NCBI GenBank assembly: GCA_016716525.1
Contig: JADJWE010000002.1
Span: forward strand, 124,001-188,000
Origin: Candidatus Flexicrinis affinis
Lineage (GTDB): Bacteria; Chloroflexota; Anaerolineae; Aggregatilineales; Phototrophicaceae
Length of the DNA stretch: 64,000 nucleotides
Direction of reading: 5' to 3'
In this document: piece after piece, positions 8,601 to 16,062 of the stretch
Position numbering within the stretch: the first letter of the stretch is position 1
Layout: each line of letters opens with the position of its first letter
Notes under the pieces: generated by a model
What the model was told of the DNA's origin: nothing
The model's input: only the letters and a program-made list of their open reading frames with translations
The model's database searches: none
Program-made: the position numbers and the translations under genes

Positions 8601-9933
8601 CTGGCGTGACGTCCTGCGCGGTGCTCCACGCCGGCACGTTGTCGACCGTCGATTCGTCGGGCGCTTCCGCCCATGACAAGTCGAGATTCGCGTCAGCTGC
8701 GGGTTCGCTCTGCGCTTCGTCTTCGACTGGAGTCATCCAGTCGAGGTTGAACTCGCCATCCTCGGCCGCGGATTCTCCCTGCGCCGCGTCTTCGGCCGGT
8801 GTCATCCAGTCGAGATCGAACTCGCCGGCTTCTCCGTCCGCGAGCTGTTCGGCGGGTGCGGCACCCATTCCCGAGTCCACGGGTTGTGCACTGTCGGCAG
8901 TTTCGGCAGGCGTGGCAGGCTGCTCTTCAAAATTGAAATCTATAGGCTCCGCGGCTGCCTGATCCAACCAGTTGAGGTCGTCCGGCATTTCAATGGCATC
9001 GGCTACCCAACCCAAATCCCCAGCGTTGTCCTGATCTAGAACAGGCTCGGCCGACTCGAGCCAATCCGCGGTGGGTTCCGGCTCGGCAATCTGGTCCTCG
9101 GCTTCACTTGCATCGGCGATCACATCCAGCCAATCTGGCTGCGCGGCGGTTGATGCCTTGTTCGAGATCGCCCGGAAGTCGTACAGGGGAAGCGTAAACG
9201 TCCCGTCTGGAGGCGGGCCGCCTGATGCGATTTCATAAGCCACAAACGGGTCGGCGGATTCAACGCGCGAGATGAACTTCTGCGCGTCGCTGGACCGCCC
9301 CTGCTGCTTCCAAAACTCGGCAAGCAGCCGGTTGGCTTCGATGCAATCCGGCATCTTCTTGATGACATCTGTGGCAGACCGTGCGGCGTCGATTTCTGAC
9401 CCGGACGACTGGTAGATTTGCGCGCGCAGCAGTTCCAGATCCGCGCGGCCCGGCGCGGCGTCAAGGGCGCTCTTGATCGTCGCCAATGCCTGATGCGCCA
9501 GACCGCTGCGCCACTGCTGGCGTGCGATCATGTAGGCTGTCTGTGGAAGTTTGGGGTTATGCTGCTCGCGAAAACTGCGATTGGCGTCGATCAGCAGATG
9601 GATGACGTCCTGATTGGTTGGTTCGTGCTCAAATGCGCGTTCGAGCAGCGCAATCGCCCGCTCACCATCGCCGCGCTGGCGGGCGACCCAACTCAAGCCC
9701 ACATACGCATCCGTGCTGCGCGGGTCCATCCCGAGCACTTGCGTGAACGTGTTTTCCGCGTCCTTGTAATGACCGGCTTCGATCTGCGCCTTGCCCAGAC
9801 GAACGAGTGCTTGCAGGTTGCGGGGAAACCGCGAGAGTATGTGCTTGGCGTGCGCTTCCGCTTCCTCGTAACTCCGCCGTCCCAGCAGATCATCCAAGTG
9901 GGCAATATAGGCTTTGAGCGTAATGTCCGCCAT
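5674..9933 (-). CDS. Giant acidic tryptophan-motif protein with N-terminal TPR domain
   Basis: 1419 residues from the ATG at 9933; the open frame runs further upstream, but TPR homology begins at MADITLKAYIAHLDDLL. Residues 1 to about 235 form TPR repeats (for example NLQALVRLGKAQIEAGHYKD and DAYVGLSWVARQRGDGERAI). The remaining roughly 1180 residues are acidic and probably disordered, with about 36 tryptophans nearly all inside (P/L)-(D/N/A)-W-(L/M/I) islands such as PDWLDVI, LDWMTPAED (twice) and DPLAWM/L/A (four times). A second short motif, TG(L/M)TGLLA, occurs twice. I know of no function for this architecture. TPR first and array second is the mirror image of the next gene. Confidence 0.78.
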   Translation of the reverse strand: MADITLKAYIAHLDDLLGRRSYEEAEAHAKHILSRFPRNLQALVRLGKAQIEAGHYKDAENTFTQVLGMDPRSTDAYVGLSWVARQRGDGERAIALLERAFEHEPTNQDVIHLLIDANRSFREQHNPKLPQTAYMIARQQWRSGLAHQALATIKSALDAAPGRADLELLRAQIYQSSGSEIDAARSATDVIKKMPDCIEANRLLAEFWKQQGRSSDAQKFISRVESADPFVAYEIASGGPPPDGTFTLPLYDFRAISNKASTAAQPDWLDVIADASEAEDQIAEPEPTADWLESAEPVLDQDNAGDLGWVADAIEMPDDLNWLDQAAAEPIDFNFEEQPATPAETADSAQPVDSGMGAAPAEQLADGEAGEFDLDWMTPAEDAAQGESAAEDGEFNLDWMTPVEDEAQSEPAADANLDLSWAEAPDESTVDNVPAWSTAQDVTPEVEQWIEDQAADEGDTLPSMTTMKAEQERATTEMAAAEPETPPAAEDWLDMSAIDAQADAEPIEDFDEFLKNFTAFGDLDTEEPRPDLSAERTGLTGLLAAAGEQDEQNVAPEVADIDPEDPLAWMRSGTVDHEVYASEGASEDDMPQLEDLLSPTGELEAYSGDVARELDESIEPAAAVEAGATDESDSDPLAWLREHDDIEMVEGEETPGRRWSDALDVEDGVELDAAEADPLAWMQEAGVTVEGETDEEADPLAWAKEDGLELVDEVVEVTYKPTEALVDPAAPRKTPETTEEPTATSTGMTGLLAFMKADGENVEGDSPMSDHEAPREEPESEPSDVQPEAPQAKEEFDWMATAPADSGSDDIDWDAAPTSEEDEDEAIPDWLAQVSNPVDAAEAAALSAADDPNVSDLWDPGADEIEGEDVPDWIAALRDESPEPEAQAADEAGEWLFSEAEPAAEASDDVEPMPIQPESFEGDAVPDQPAEAGDAVSELADWIGVAGAAAAGAAALSGDSPDEVKPEDSADVAAEAGEADSGEMPDWMATLNEADSRTDSAEDDADSSTDWSPATAQAADESPEWQPSGVTGDTGAQDEAADDDFLNFLNTAGQDAAEVASEAGEQVDGSLDWLTSADEEAAEAIGEPADAAGESLDWLNAVDEDDSDRPAAVAADAEAEDGDIPDWLTAAGAGAVAASEAADEALDWLDKDEEMADSVPVPQEPDWFSEVDTGRMAAEPDDDAPDWLKDVEPAADEAAADSGDLEWLDDSQNVIGDATNIQSELEDAGEPSYELSYIEGEESTEAVETLELEPDNELELGTPVAAMLDADVPSGQLEVQKELSGEILDDADLLEPEPPVDETLTASAANSPDWLNAMVPGLEVNVGAQEDADSDESGEFFNGGKSDFSWLTNIVDEELAPPKVGAPSRRSIRFPFDEPPVWLRVLRDETQTSAPVATADNDDDALPDWLRFDDDAQTN

Positions 9934-9954
9934 GAGTGTGTATGATCCCGCTGG

Positions 9955-9984
9955 TTGAAAATCACACGGTGCGTTGAGTATAAC
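9955..9984 (+). promoter_or_regulatory. Promoter for the secreted propeller gene, overlapping a divergent -10
   Basis: TTGAAA (9955-9960), an 18-base spacer and TATAAC (9979-9984). On the opposite strand TATACT (9982-9977) overlaps the same bases and would serve the divergent giant TPR gene, although its -35 is weak. Confidence 0.55.
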
Positions 9985-10021
9985 ACAGACATTCGCACAC
10001 GGCTCACAACCTCTCAATGGT

Positions 10022-11152
10022 ATGACAAGATTGTTTTCCCTCGTAATTCTATTCGGTATCGTCGCCGGAACCCTCGGCGCACAGCCCGCCCCACCGACAC
10101 TTGCGGACTTCTGGGATGGACGCGCGGATTGGGAACTGATCGCGGTCGACGTCGGGCTGCCAGTCGGTGAGTCCGATACGCTGCAACTGAGCGAGAACCA
10201 CTTTCGATCGTACCTGCACGCCAGCACGCAGTCGGCCGGCGTAGTCGATCAATGCGGTGAGCCGGTCGCGTTCCCCGGGTGCTTGACGGTGTGGGAAAGC
10301 GCCGACGGCGGCATGAGCTTCAGCCTGCCGAACGCCGTTTGCCAGATGCCATGCGGCGCCTGCCCGTGCGACGATGCACGCGATCACACGTCCAGCACAC
10401 GCGCGGCCCAGCAGTATCCCCGCGTGGTCTTCGACGGCGAGCAGTACTTGATGGCCTATGAATGGCACGCTCAAGTTATGCTGCGCAGGTCGCACGACGG
10501 GCTGGTGTGGTCGGACTGGTCGTACCTGCTGACCCCCGGTGGCACATTCCCGTCCAGCTTTGCGCCGTGCAGCGAGACCGAACGCATCGGCCCGCATCCG
10601 AATATCCGCGGCCAAGCCGACGACTGTCTGATCGGCGCGCCTCCGGGCCTGTACGTGGAAGGCGATACCGTCTATGTGTTCGCATCCGCGGGTTCGGCCC
10701 CCGCACACCTGCGGTGCTACAAGGGAGATCGGCGCGGCGATCTCTCTCAGCTCGAACTCTGCGACACCGATCCGCTGTTTGGCGGCGCACGCGAATACGG
10801 CCCAGTCGACCTCCGTGGGGCCGACGCAAACGCCTACTTCGACTTTCGTTATGTGTCGTCGGCCGATGTGCTCAAAGTCGGCGACCGCTACTACATGAGC
10901 TACGAGGGCATTCGCGGGCCGGAGTACCTCGAGGCGGGCATGGATACCCAGTACGGGCTTGGCTTTGCGCGCTCGCTAACCGGCGAGATCGACGGCCCGT
11001 GGGAGACTTTTCCGGGCAACCCCGTGCTTCAGGACATCGGGTTCTGGGTCGGAATCGGCCACGCCGACCTGCTGATCGTGGACGGCGAAACGCGCATGTA
11101 CACGCAGACCGGCCCGGAAACGCGCGGGCTATACCGGCTCGTCTGGGTGTAG
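10022..11152 (+). CDS. Secreted five-bladed beta-propeller protein (GH43-like)
   Basis: 376 residues from the ATG at 10022, chosen because MTRLFSLVILFGIVAGTLGA is a clear signal peptide ending at AGTLGA-Q. The mature part shows repeated aspartate and tryptophan blade patterns (LTVWESADGGMSF, YLMAYEWHAQVMLRRSHDGLVWSDWSYL, DRYYMSYEGIRG, LIVDGETRMYTQTG). These resemble five-bladed GH43/GH32-type propellers, where such blades follow SxDG and YYMYY-like turns. Cysteines in DQCGEPVAFPGC and QMPCGACPC suggest disulfides and export. I cannot place three catalytic acids, so glycosidase activity is not claimed. Its end overlaps the convergent yjjX gene by 24 bases. Confidence 0.65.
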   Translation: MTRLFSLVILFGIVAGTLGAQPAPPTLADFWDGRADWELIAVDVGLPVGESDTLQLSENHFRSYLHASTQSAGVVDQCGEPVAFPGCLTVWESADGGMSFSLPNAVCQMPCGACPCDDARDHTSSTRAAQQYPRVVFDGEQYLMAYEWHAQVMLRRSHDGLVWSDWSYLLTPGGTFPSSFAPCSETERIGPHPNIRGQADDCLIGAPPGLYVEGDTVYVFASAGSAPAHLRCYKGDRRGDLSQLELCDTDPLFGGAREYGPVDLRGADANAYFDFRYVSSADVLKVGDRYYMSYEGIRGPEYLEAGMDTQYGLGFARSLTGEIDGPWETFPGNPVLQDIGFWVGIGHADLLIVDGETRMYTQTGPETRGLYRLVWV

Positions 11153-11689
11153 CGGGTTCAAGTGCGGGAACGTCAGGTTCGGGTTTCGAAACGGGATGAG
11201 GGCCATCGTGACGGCAGGCGCATAGTAGTCGGCGCGGGTGATCGCGTCGCCAGTAAGTAGGCCGATCGCGCCGTTCTGCTGTTTGCTGTTGCTGCGACCG
11301 AACACCTGATCGTCGGCGTCGCCCATCTCCATGCCCTGATCGATCAGCCGGGCGACTTCCAGCGGCACAAGGAACTGGCCGGTGCACGCCGTCCCGACAT
11401 GCCCGCCCTCGCTCACAATTGCAACCCACGCCATCGCATACATTTGGCCGCTGTGGCGTTCGACGCCCCCTTCGATACCCACCGCAAACGGGGCATCCGG
11501 AAACGCATAGTGCGCCTGCCAAGCCCGGTTGAGCGCGCCGGTCAGCGTCTCCTCGATCCCAACCGGCTGATCCGACACGCCGGACGGCACGCTAAATCCC
11601 ACAGCCTGAACCGTGCCATACAGCGGCGCGAAGCCCCGCACGGTGCTTTCCAACTTCACCGGATTGGTCGAAGCGACCACGATTTCCAT
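11129..11689 (-). CDS. yjjX: Inosine/xanthosine triphosphatase YjjX (DUF84 family)
   Basis: House-cleaning NTPase that hydrolyses non-canonical ITP/XTP. 186 residues. Family hallmarks are all present in order: VVASTNPVKLES (nucleotide-binding start of the ITPase fold), VPSGVSDQPVGIEETLTGALNRA, VGIEGGV (metal-binding acidic loop) and VFGRSNSKQQNGAIGLLTGDAITR. Length matches the family (170-190). It starts 4 bases after the stop of the CPBP-like gene on the same strand, so they form a two-gene operon. The C-terminus overlaps the convergent propeller gene. Confidence 0.93.
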   Translation of the reverse strand: MEIVVASTNPVKLESTVRGFAPLYGTVQAVGFSVPSGVSDQPVGIEETLTGALNRAWQAHYAFPDAPFAVGIEGGVERHSGQMYAMAWVAIVSEGGHVGTACTGQFLVPLEVARLIDQGMEMGDADDQVFGRSNSKQQNGAIGLLTGDAITRADYYAPAVTMALIPFRNPNLTFPHLNPLHPDEPV

Positions 11690-11693
11690 AGCG

Positions 11694-12446
11694 TCACCCC
11701 ACCAACGTCAACGCACGGACAAAGAAGAACATGCCGAGGCCGGCCTGAGCGAACATCGACGCTCGGGTCGAACCGGTCACCGCGCGAACTGCGCCGATGT
11801 AGATCCCGGCAAGTACCGGCAGGATCAGCGTGTACCACCACGCGATCCAATCCGCGCCGCCGGGAGTCGAGTATGCGACAAGGTGAAAAATGCCATACCA
11901 CAGCGCGGTGATCAAGAAGCCCTGCACCGGGCCAAGCGTCGCGCGCAGTGCCGGATAAGCCACGCCTCTGAACACCAATCCTTCGGCCACGGGCTGAAAC
12001 ACAACCATCAGAAGACCGGCCAGAATCCACGTCGGGATCGCGTCGCCGCCAAACGGAAGCGGAAATGGGTTGAACAGCGGCGTGAACTCGGCGACAACCG
12101 AAGGCGTACCGGTCGCAAGCAGGCTGACCAGATCCAGCGCCGCACCCGCGCCGAAACTCAACAGCAGGATTAGCGGCCATCGTCCGATCGCCTGCGTAAT
12201 CCCGAGTGCGGCGCCGTCCTGCGCAGTGCGGTTGCGCGTCAGCGTCAGATACAGCGCGATCAGGGTCAGGCCGATCACCCACGCGAGCACGACCCGGAAC
12301 GGCGTCTGTTCACCGAACAGCGTCACGATCGTCGTGCCGATAATCACAGCCGCGAACGCCCCGATCGTAATGAGCGCGGCATAGATCACCGACCATGGCG
12401 GAGGCTGCTGCGGCCGGGCAATTGCCACCAAAATCTGACGGATCAT
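11694..12446 (-). CDS. CPBP/Abi-family membrane protein with degenerate protease motifs
   Basis: 250 residues with about seven membrane segments. The region VAEGLVFRGVAYPAL followed by ALWYGIFHL aligns with the EExxxR and FxxxH motifs of CAAX-like intramembrane proteases. The second glutamate of motif 1 is glycine here (EGLVFR) and the phenylalanine of motif 2 is tyrosine. The later histidine motif is not evident (SMFAQAG). Catalysis is therefore doubtful; it may be a non-proteolytic relative. Start chosen at the ATG with AGGAG 7 bases upstream rather than the TTG one codon earlier. It lies 4 bases before yjjX. Confidence 0.72.
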   Translation of the reverse strand: MIRQILVAIARPQQPPPWSVIYAALITIGAFAAVIIGTTIVTLFGEQTPFRVVLAWVIGLTLIALYLTLTRNRTAQDGAALGITQAIGRWPLILLLSFGAGAALDLVSLLATGTPSVVAEFTPLFNPFPLPFGGDAIPTWILAGLLMVVFQPVAEGLVFRGVAYPALRATLGPVQGFLITALWYGIFHLVAYSTPGGADWIAWWYTLILPVLAGIYIGAVRAVTGSTRASMFAQAGLGMFFFVRALTLVG

Positions 12447-12616
12447 CAAGTTACTCCTGCTCGTCCTTCACGACCGATAGCGTACCCGAACCGCGAACCG
12501 CCCGCAATCGCGGTCACAGTCCACTCATTCCGGTGTGCTATCCTCAATCCTTTGTGAATTACCCTAAAGTGCCACCGGCATGCTCCGGCGGCGCTCGCAC
12601 GACAGAAGGAGTCGCA

Positions 12617-13762
12617 ATGTTCGAACAGCTTCCCGGCTTGTCCAGTCTCTCCCCGGAAATCCGCGAGATCGTGCTCCGGGTGCTGGCCGTCATTATCGTC
12701 GTCATTCTGATCTACTTCTCACGCCGCCTCGTGACATTCGCCGTGCTGGCCCCGTTCAAACGATTGGCGGGCCGTACCAACTCTCAGACGCCAGAGAAAC
12801 TCGCCGACATCGTCGGCGGGCCTGTCCGGTTGGTGCTGGTCGCGGCGGCGCTGCTCGTCACCGCCCGCATTGTCGTGCCCGGCGACGCTGTATTCAACGG
12901 CCTCGCGCAGTCCGTTTCGCGGATATTCATCCTGATCGGCGTGCTGCTGCTGGTCTACCGCTCGATCGACATCATACTTCCTACCAGCACGCACCTCGCG
13001 ACGCTGACCGGCATTGTCATACAGGATCGGCTACTGCCATTCATCCGCGTCGGGATGAAGATCTTTATCATCGCGTTCGGCGGCGTGATCATCCTGCAAG
13101 AGTTTGGCTACGATGTCACTGGCTTGATTGCCGGCCTCGGTGTCGGCGGTTTGGCGCTATCGCTCGCCGCGCAGGATACGGTGGCGAACTTGTTCGGATT
13201 TGCGTCAATCATCGGTGACAGCCCTTTCTCGGTCGGTGACTACATCCGAACGCCGGACGTCGAGGGGATCGTCGAGCACGTCGGCGTGCGATCCACGCGC
13301 GTGCGTCAGCTTGATCAAACGCTGATCACGATCCCGAACAACGTACTTGCCAACAGCGCGATCAGCAATTTTTCGCGTATGCCCCGCCGCCGCATCGACT
13401 TCACCGTAGGCGTGACGTATCGCACGACTGCCGCTCAGATGCGTGTGCTGCTCGAACGTCTGCGGGCAATGCTCAAGGAGTGGCCCAGCGCCGACCCGTC
13501 CACCGTGCAGGTCTACTTTTCGAAGTTCAATGACAGCTCGCTCGACGTTCTCGTACGCTGCTATGTGCGCAAGCTCACGTGGGACGAGATGATGACCGAA
13601 AACGAGGCGATCATGCTGGGAGTCATGGAGATCGTGGAAGAACTTGGCTTGAGCATCGCCTTCCCGACGCGTTCGCTCGTCTTCGAGCCGGACGCGCGTG
13701 TCGTCGCGGCGCTCGATCGCGGTGAGTCATCCGGTGACGACCGTCAGCCGGATGAGGGTTAG
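12617..13762 (+). CDS. Mechanosensitive channel of the MscS family
   Basis: 381 residues. The ATG at 12617 has AAGGAG 5 bases upstream; the longer open frame before it is not coding-like. It has four N-terminal hydrophobic segments. The pore helix is clear in ALSLAAQDTVANLFGFASIIGDSPFSVGDYI, with the small-residue spacing typical of MscS TM3. It is followed by the beta domain (VEGIVEHVGVRSTRVRQLDQTLITIPNN), which is the strongest MscS signature. It releases solutes during hypo-osmotic shock. It is monocistronic, and the end overlaps the convergent PHP gene by 4 bases. The start region carries a weak extended -10 (TGCTATCCT, 12536-12544). Confidence 0.94.
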   Translation: MFEQLPGLSSLSPEIREIVLRVLAVIIVVILIYFSRRLVTFAVLAPFKRLAGRTNSQTPEKLADIVGGPVRLVLVAAALLVTARIVVPGDAVFNGLAQSVSRIFILIGVLLLVYRSIDIILPTSTHLATLTGIVIQDRLLPFIRVGMKIFIIAFGGVIILQEFGYDVTGLIAGLGVGGLALSLAAQDTVANLFGFASIIGDSPFSVGDYIRTPDVEGIVEHVGVRSTRVRQLDQTLITIPNNVLANSAISNFSRMPRRRIDFTVGVTYRTTAAQMRVLLERLRAMLKEWPSADPSTVQVYFSKFNDSSLDVLVRCYVRKLTWDEMMTENEAIMLGVMEIVEELGLSIAFPTRSLVFEPDARVVAALDRGESSGDDRQPDEG

Positions 13763-15525
13763 TTGTCGTCGGAAATGAAGACCTGCCACGGCGACTGCTG
13801 CATCGCCGCGTCGCCCACCCCGTAGTAAATCCGAAGCGCTCCGTCCGGCCCGCGTTGGGCGAGGTCGTAACGCGTATCGCCCTTGCTGTTGTAGCGGCGC
13901 ACCAGCCCGACCTCGCCGGCCCACTGCACCGAGTCTTCGGTGACAGGCTCGGACTCGGCCTGCTTGATCGCGTAATGCCACAACAGGCGCGACGAACTGC
14001 GTGTCACGTTGCGCACGATGTTGCCGTTTCTAAGGTCGCGCATCGCGTAGTATATGGTGCCGTCGCGCTCCTCGGTCGAGACGATCTCAACACCGGCGCG
14101 AGGCGGTTCGACCAGCTCCTGCGCGGGCGTGGCGGGCGGCGCAACGACCAGAGCGGGCACCTCGGCGGTGACTGTTGCGGTGGGCTGCTGCTCTTGGTCG
14201 GACCCGCTGCGCAGCGCCAACCCTTGCGTCACGAGCGTCACGATTTCGTCGCGCCAGGCGAGATTCGTCTCGGCTTCGTCGCGGACGTAGATCTTGCTGT
14301 GCTCGATCGCGTACGGGCGCTCTTCGCCAAACGGCACCTGAATGCGCACCACTGGCTTGCCCTGCGTTTCCTGCACGTCCATCTCGACGGCAATCTCCGG
14401 CGCGATGGCTTTGCGGATCTCGCGTTCCAACAGCTCCATCGTCGCACGCGCATCGGAGACGCCTGCCGGAGCCTTCTTCTTGTCCGCGCCGACGCCGACG
14501 TAGATCGTCCCGCCGTTGGTGTTGGCGAACGCGCACACGTCCCGAATCACGGCGGCCAATGCGCCGTTCTTGCGCTCGCAGGACTCGTGGAACGCTTGAA
14601 TGACGCTCGGCCCTTCTTCGCGCGCAAGCTGCACGTAATCCTGCGGCTTGAGGTTCGGCTGGTAGGGACGCGAGCGCGAAAAGTCGGCGCTTTGAAACAG
14701 CGCCAGCAGCGCCGCGAAACTACGCTCAGGCAGCAGGAACTCGGTCACGCGTTCGCCGATACCAGGGTGCGTGACCCGCCCGTTGCGATCGCGTACCGTG
14801 TCAAGACGGTGGGCATCGCTGCCTTGAATACAACGCATCTTGCGCGGGTATTCGGCCTTCGTGCCATCGAAGAAGCGCGATGTCGCGCGCCGGTCGCGAC
14901 GCGTCAGGTCGGTTACCTCAAGCGCGTGTAGGTTGCGATCCTGCGTGTAGGCGATGCGAGTCTGCCCCCCGAAATCAAGGCCGACCATAGCCACGCCGTG
15001 CGTGCTGTTGACGTGCGCCGCGATGCACAATCCGCCCGCTTCGTTGATCAGCCGGTACGCCGTCAATACGTCGGACGACGCGCCAACTTCGCTGCTGCCG
15101 ACATCCATTGCGTGTGACGGCACGTTGAGCGCCAGCAGCAGATGTTCCAGTACGCGAATCGGCGTGTCCGGCGAAAAGATACCGAGGATGTGGAAGCCGA
15201 ACGTGGCAGTGAACTCGAATCCGGGCAGCACGAGCAGCCTCTCGAACAGCCGGCGATACTCGGCCAGAAGGCGCAGTTCGTCGGCCTGCGCACGCCCCAA
15301 TGACTCGAGGAACTCCAGTCGTTCGACCTCGCGCAGCATGGCGGAATAACCGGCGATGGTGTTGTGGTCGGTGAGCGCAATGATGTCGAGGCCGAGCGCG
15401 TCAGCACGCCGAAGAATATCGATATACCGAACGCCAGACTCCTGATAGTCGGCAGAGGCCGGCGTATGGAGATGCAGGTCGGCGCGGTACCACGTCTGCT
15501 GGCGCGACGATTTACGCGATGCCAT
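13759..15525 (-). CDS. PHP phosphoesterase domain fused to a Schlafen-type AlbA_2 domain
   Basis: 588 residues from the ATG at 15525. Residues 1 to about 290 are a PHP domain: YRADLHLHTPASAD (metal-binding HxH), IIALTDHNTIAG, a mid-domain His (CIAAHVNSTHG) and CIQGSDAHR. Residues about 310-450 match the AlbA_2 (divergent AAA-4) domain, with RDVCAFANTNGGTIYVGVGADKKKAPAGV and later KIYVRDEAETNLAW. A linker with TP/PA residues leads to a C-terminal domain of about 110 residues (GTIYYAMRDLRNGNIVRNVTRSS) of unknown fold. It starts 4 bases after the stop of the response regulator, so the two are coupled. Nucleic-acid or nucleotide cleavage is inferred from the domains. Confidence 0.8.
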   Translation of the reverse strand: MASRKSSRQQTWYRADLHLHTPASADYQESGVRYIDILRRADALGLDIIALTDHNTIAGYSAMLREVERLEFLESLGRAQADELRLLAEYRRLFERLLVLPGFEFTATFGFHILGIFSPDTPIRVLEHLLLALNVPSHAMDVGSSEVGASSDVLTAYRLINEAGGLCIAAHVNSTHGVAMVGLDFGGQTRIAYTQDRNLHALEVTDLTRRDRRATSRFFDGTKAEYPRKMRCIQGSDAHRLDTVRDRNGRVTHPGIGERVTEFLLPERSFAALLALFQSADFSRSRPYQPNLKPQDYVQLAREEGPSVIQAFHESCERKNGALAAVIRDVCAFANTNGGTIYVGVGADKKKAPAGVSDARATMELLEREIRKAIAPEIAVEMDVQETQGKPVVRIQVPFGEERPYAIEHSKIYVRDEAETNLAWRDEIVTLVTQGLALRSGSDQEQQPTATVTAEVPALVVAPPATPAQELVEPPRAGVEIVSTEERDGTIYYAMRDLRNGNIVRNVTRSSSRLLWHYAIKQAESEPVTEDSVQWAGEVGLVRRYNSKGDTRYDLAQRGPDGALRIYYGVGDAAMQQSPWQVFISDDN

Positions 15526-15529
15526 AGGG

Positions 15530-15895
15530 TTAGGTGCGCGGGGCCGCAGCAAGCCGCCTGAGCGCGGCAATCAGGTCGTCGGGTTCGAATGGCTTGAGCA
15601 GAAATTCGGTCGCGCCGGCCTTGCGTGCCTCAGGCTCGATATCCTTGCCCGAAGCGACGAGCACCGGTGTAGAGGCTAGATGTTCGCGCTCGCGGAATTT
15701 CGAGATCAGCTCGAGGCCGGTCATATCGTTGAGATGGAAGTCGACCATCACGACGTCTGGGGACTGCTGTTCGGTGAGGGCAAGCGCCGCCGCCCCGTTT
15801 GGCGCAGACTCGACAGCGAAACCCTCCAATTCAAGCAGCATCTTGAGAAGCCGGGACATCTCGACTTCATCATCTACTATGAGCACACGGTTCAA
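15530..15895 (-). CDS. Single-domain response regulator (CheY-like)
   Basis: 121 residues, a receiver domain alone. Acidic pair at DDE (residues 8-10), phospho-acceptor aspartate in VVMVDFHLND (about residue 51), switch serine in VLVASGKD and conserved lysine in FLLKPFEP. No output domain is present, so it acts by protein contact. It starts with TTG, supported by GAGG 7 bases upstream. The PHP-AlbA_2 gene begins immediately after it, which makes that protein a candidate target. No cognate histidine kinase lies next to it; the nearest is about 15 kb away. Confidence 0.93.
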   Translation of the reverse strand: MNRVLIVDDEVEMSRLLKMLLELEGFAVESAPNGAAALALTEQQSPDVVMVDFHLNDMTGLELISKFREREHLASTPVLVASGKDIEPEARKAGATEFLLKPFEPDDLIAALRRLAAAPRT

Positions 15896-16001
15896 TACTA
15901 CACCTCTATGTATCGCAGTGCTTGTTCATGAGACAGCACAGTCAATTATGTGAAGTGTACCCAAATCGGGGGGCAGTGTCTATTCCGCGGAGAATCGTCG
16001 C

Positions 16002-16031
16002 TTGTCGTGCGGCCCAAGCGTCGGTTATGCT
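16002..16031 (+). promoter_or_regulatory. Candidate promoter of pfkA
   Basis: TTGTCG (16002-16007), an 18-base spacer and TATGCT (16026-16031), about 32 bases upstream of the pfkA start codon. Both boxes are one or two bases off consensus. Confidence 0.4.
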
Positions 16032-16062
16032 TTTCGCAAGATGCGTCGCGCAAGGGGGATCT

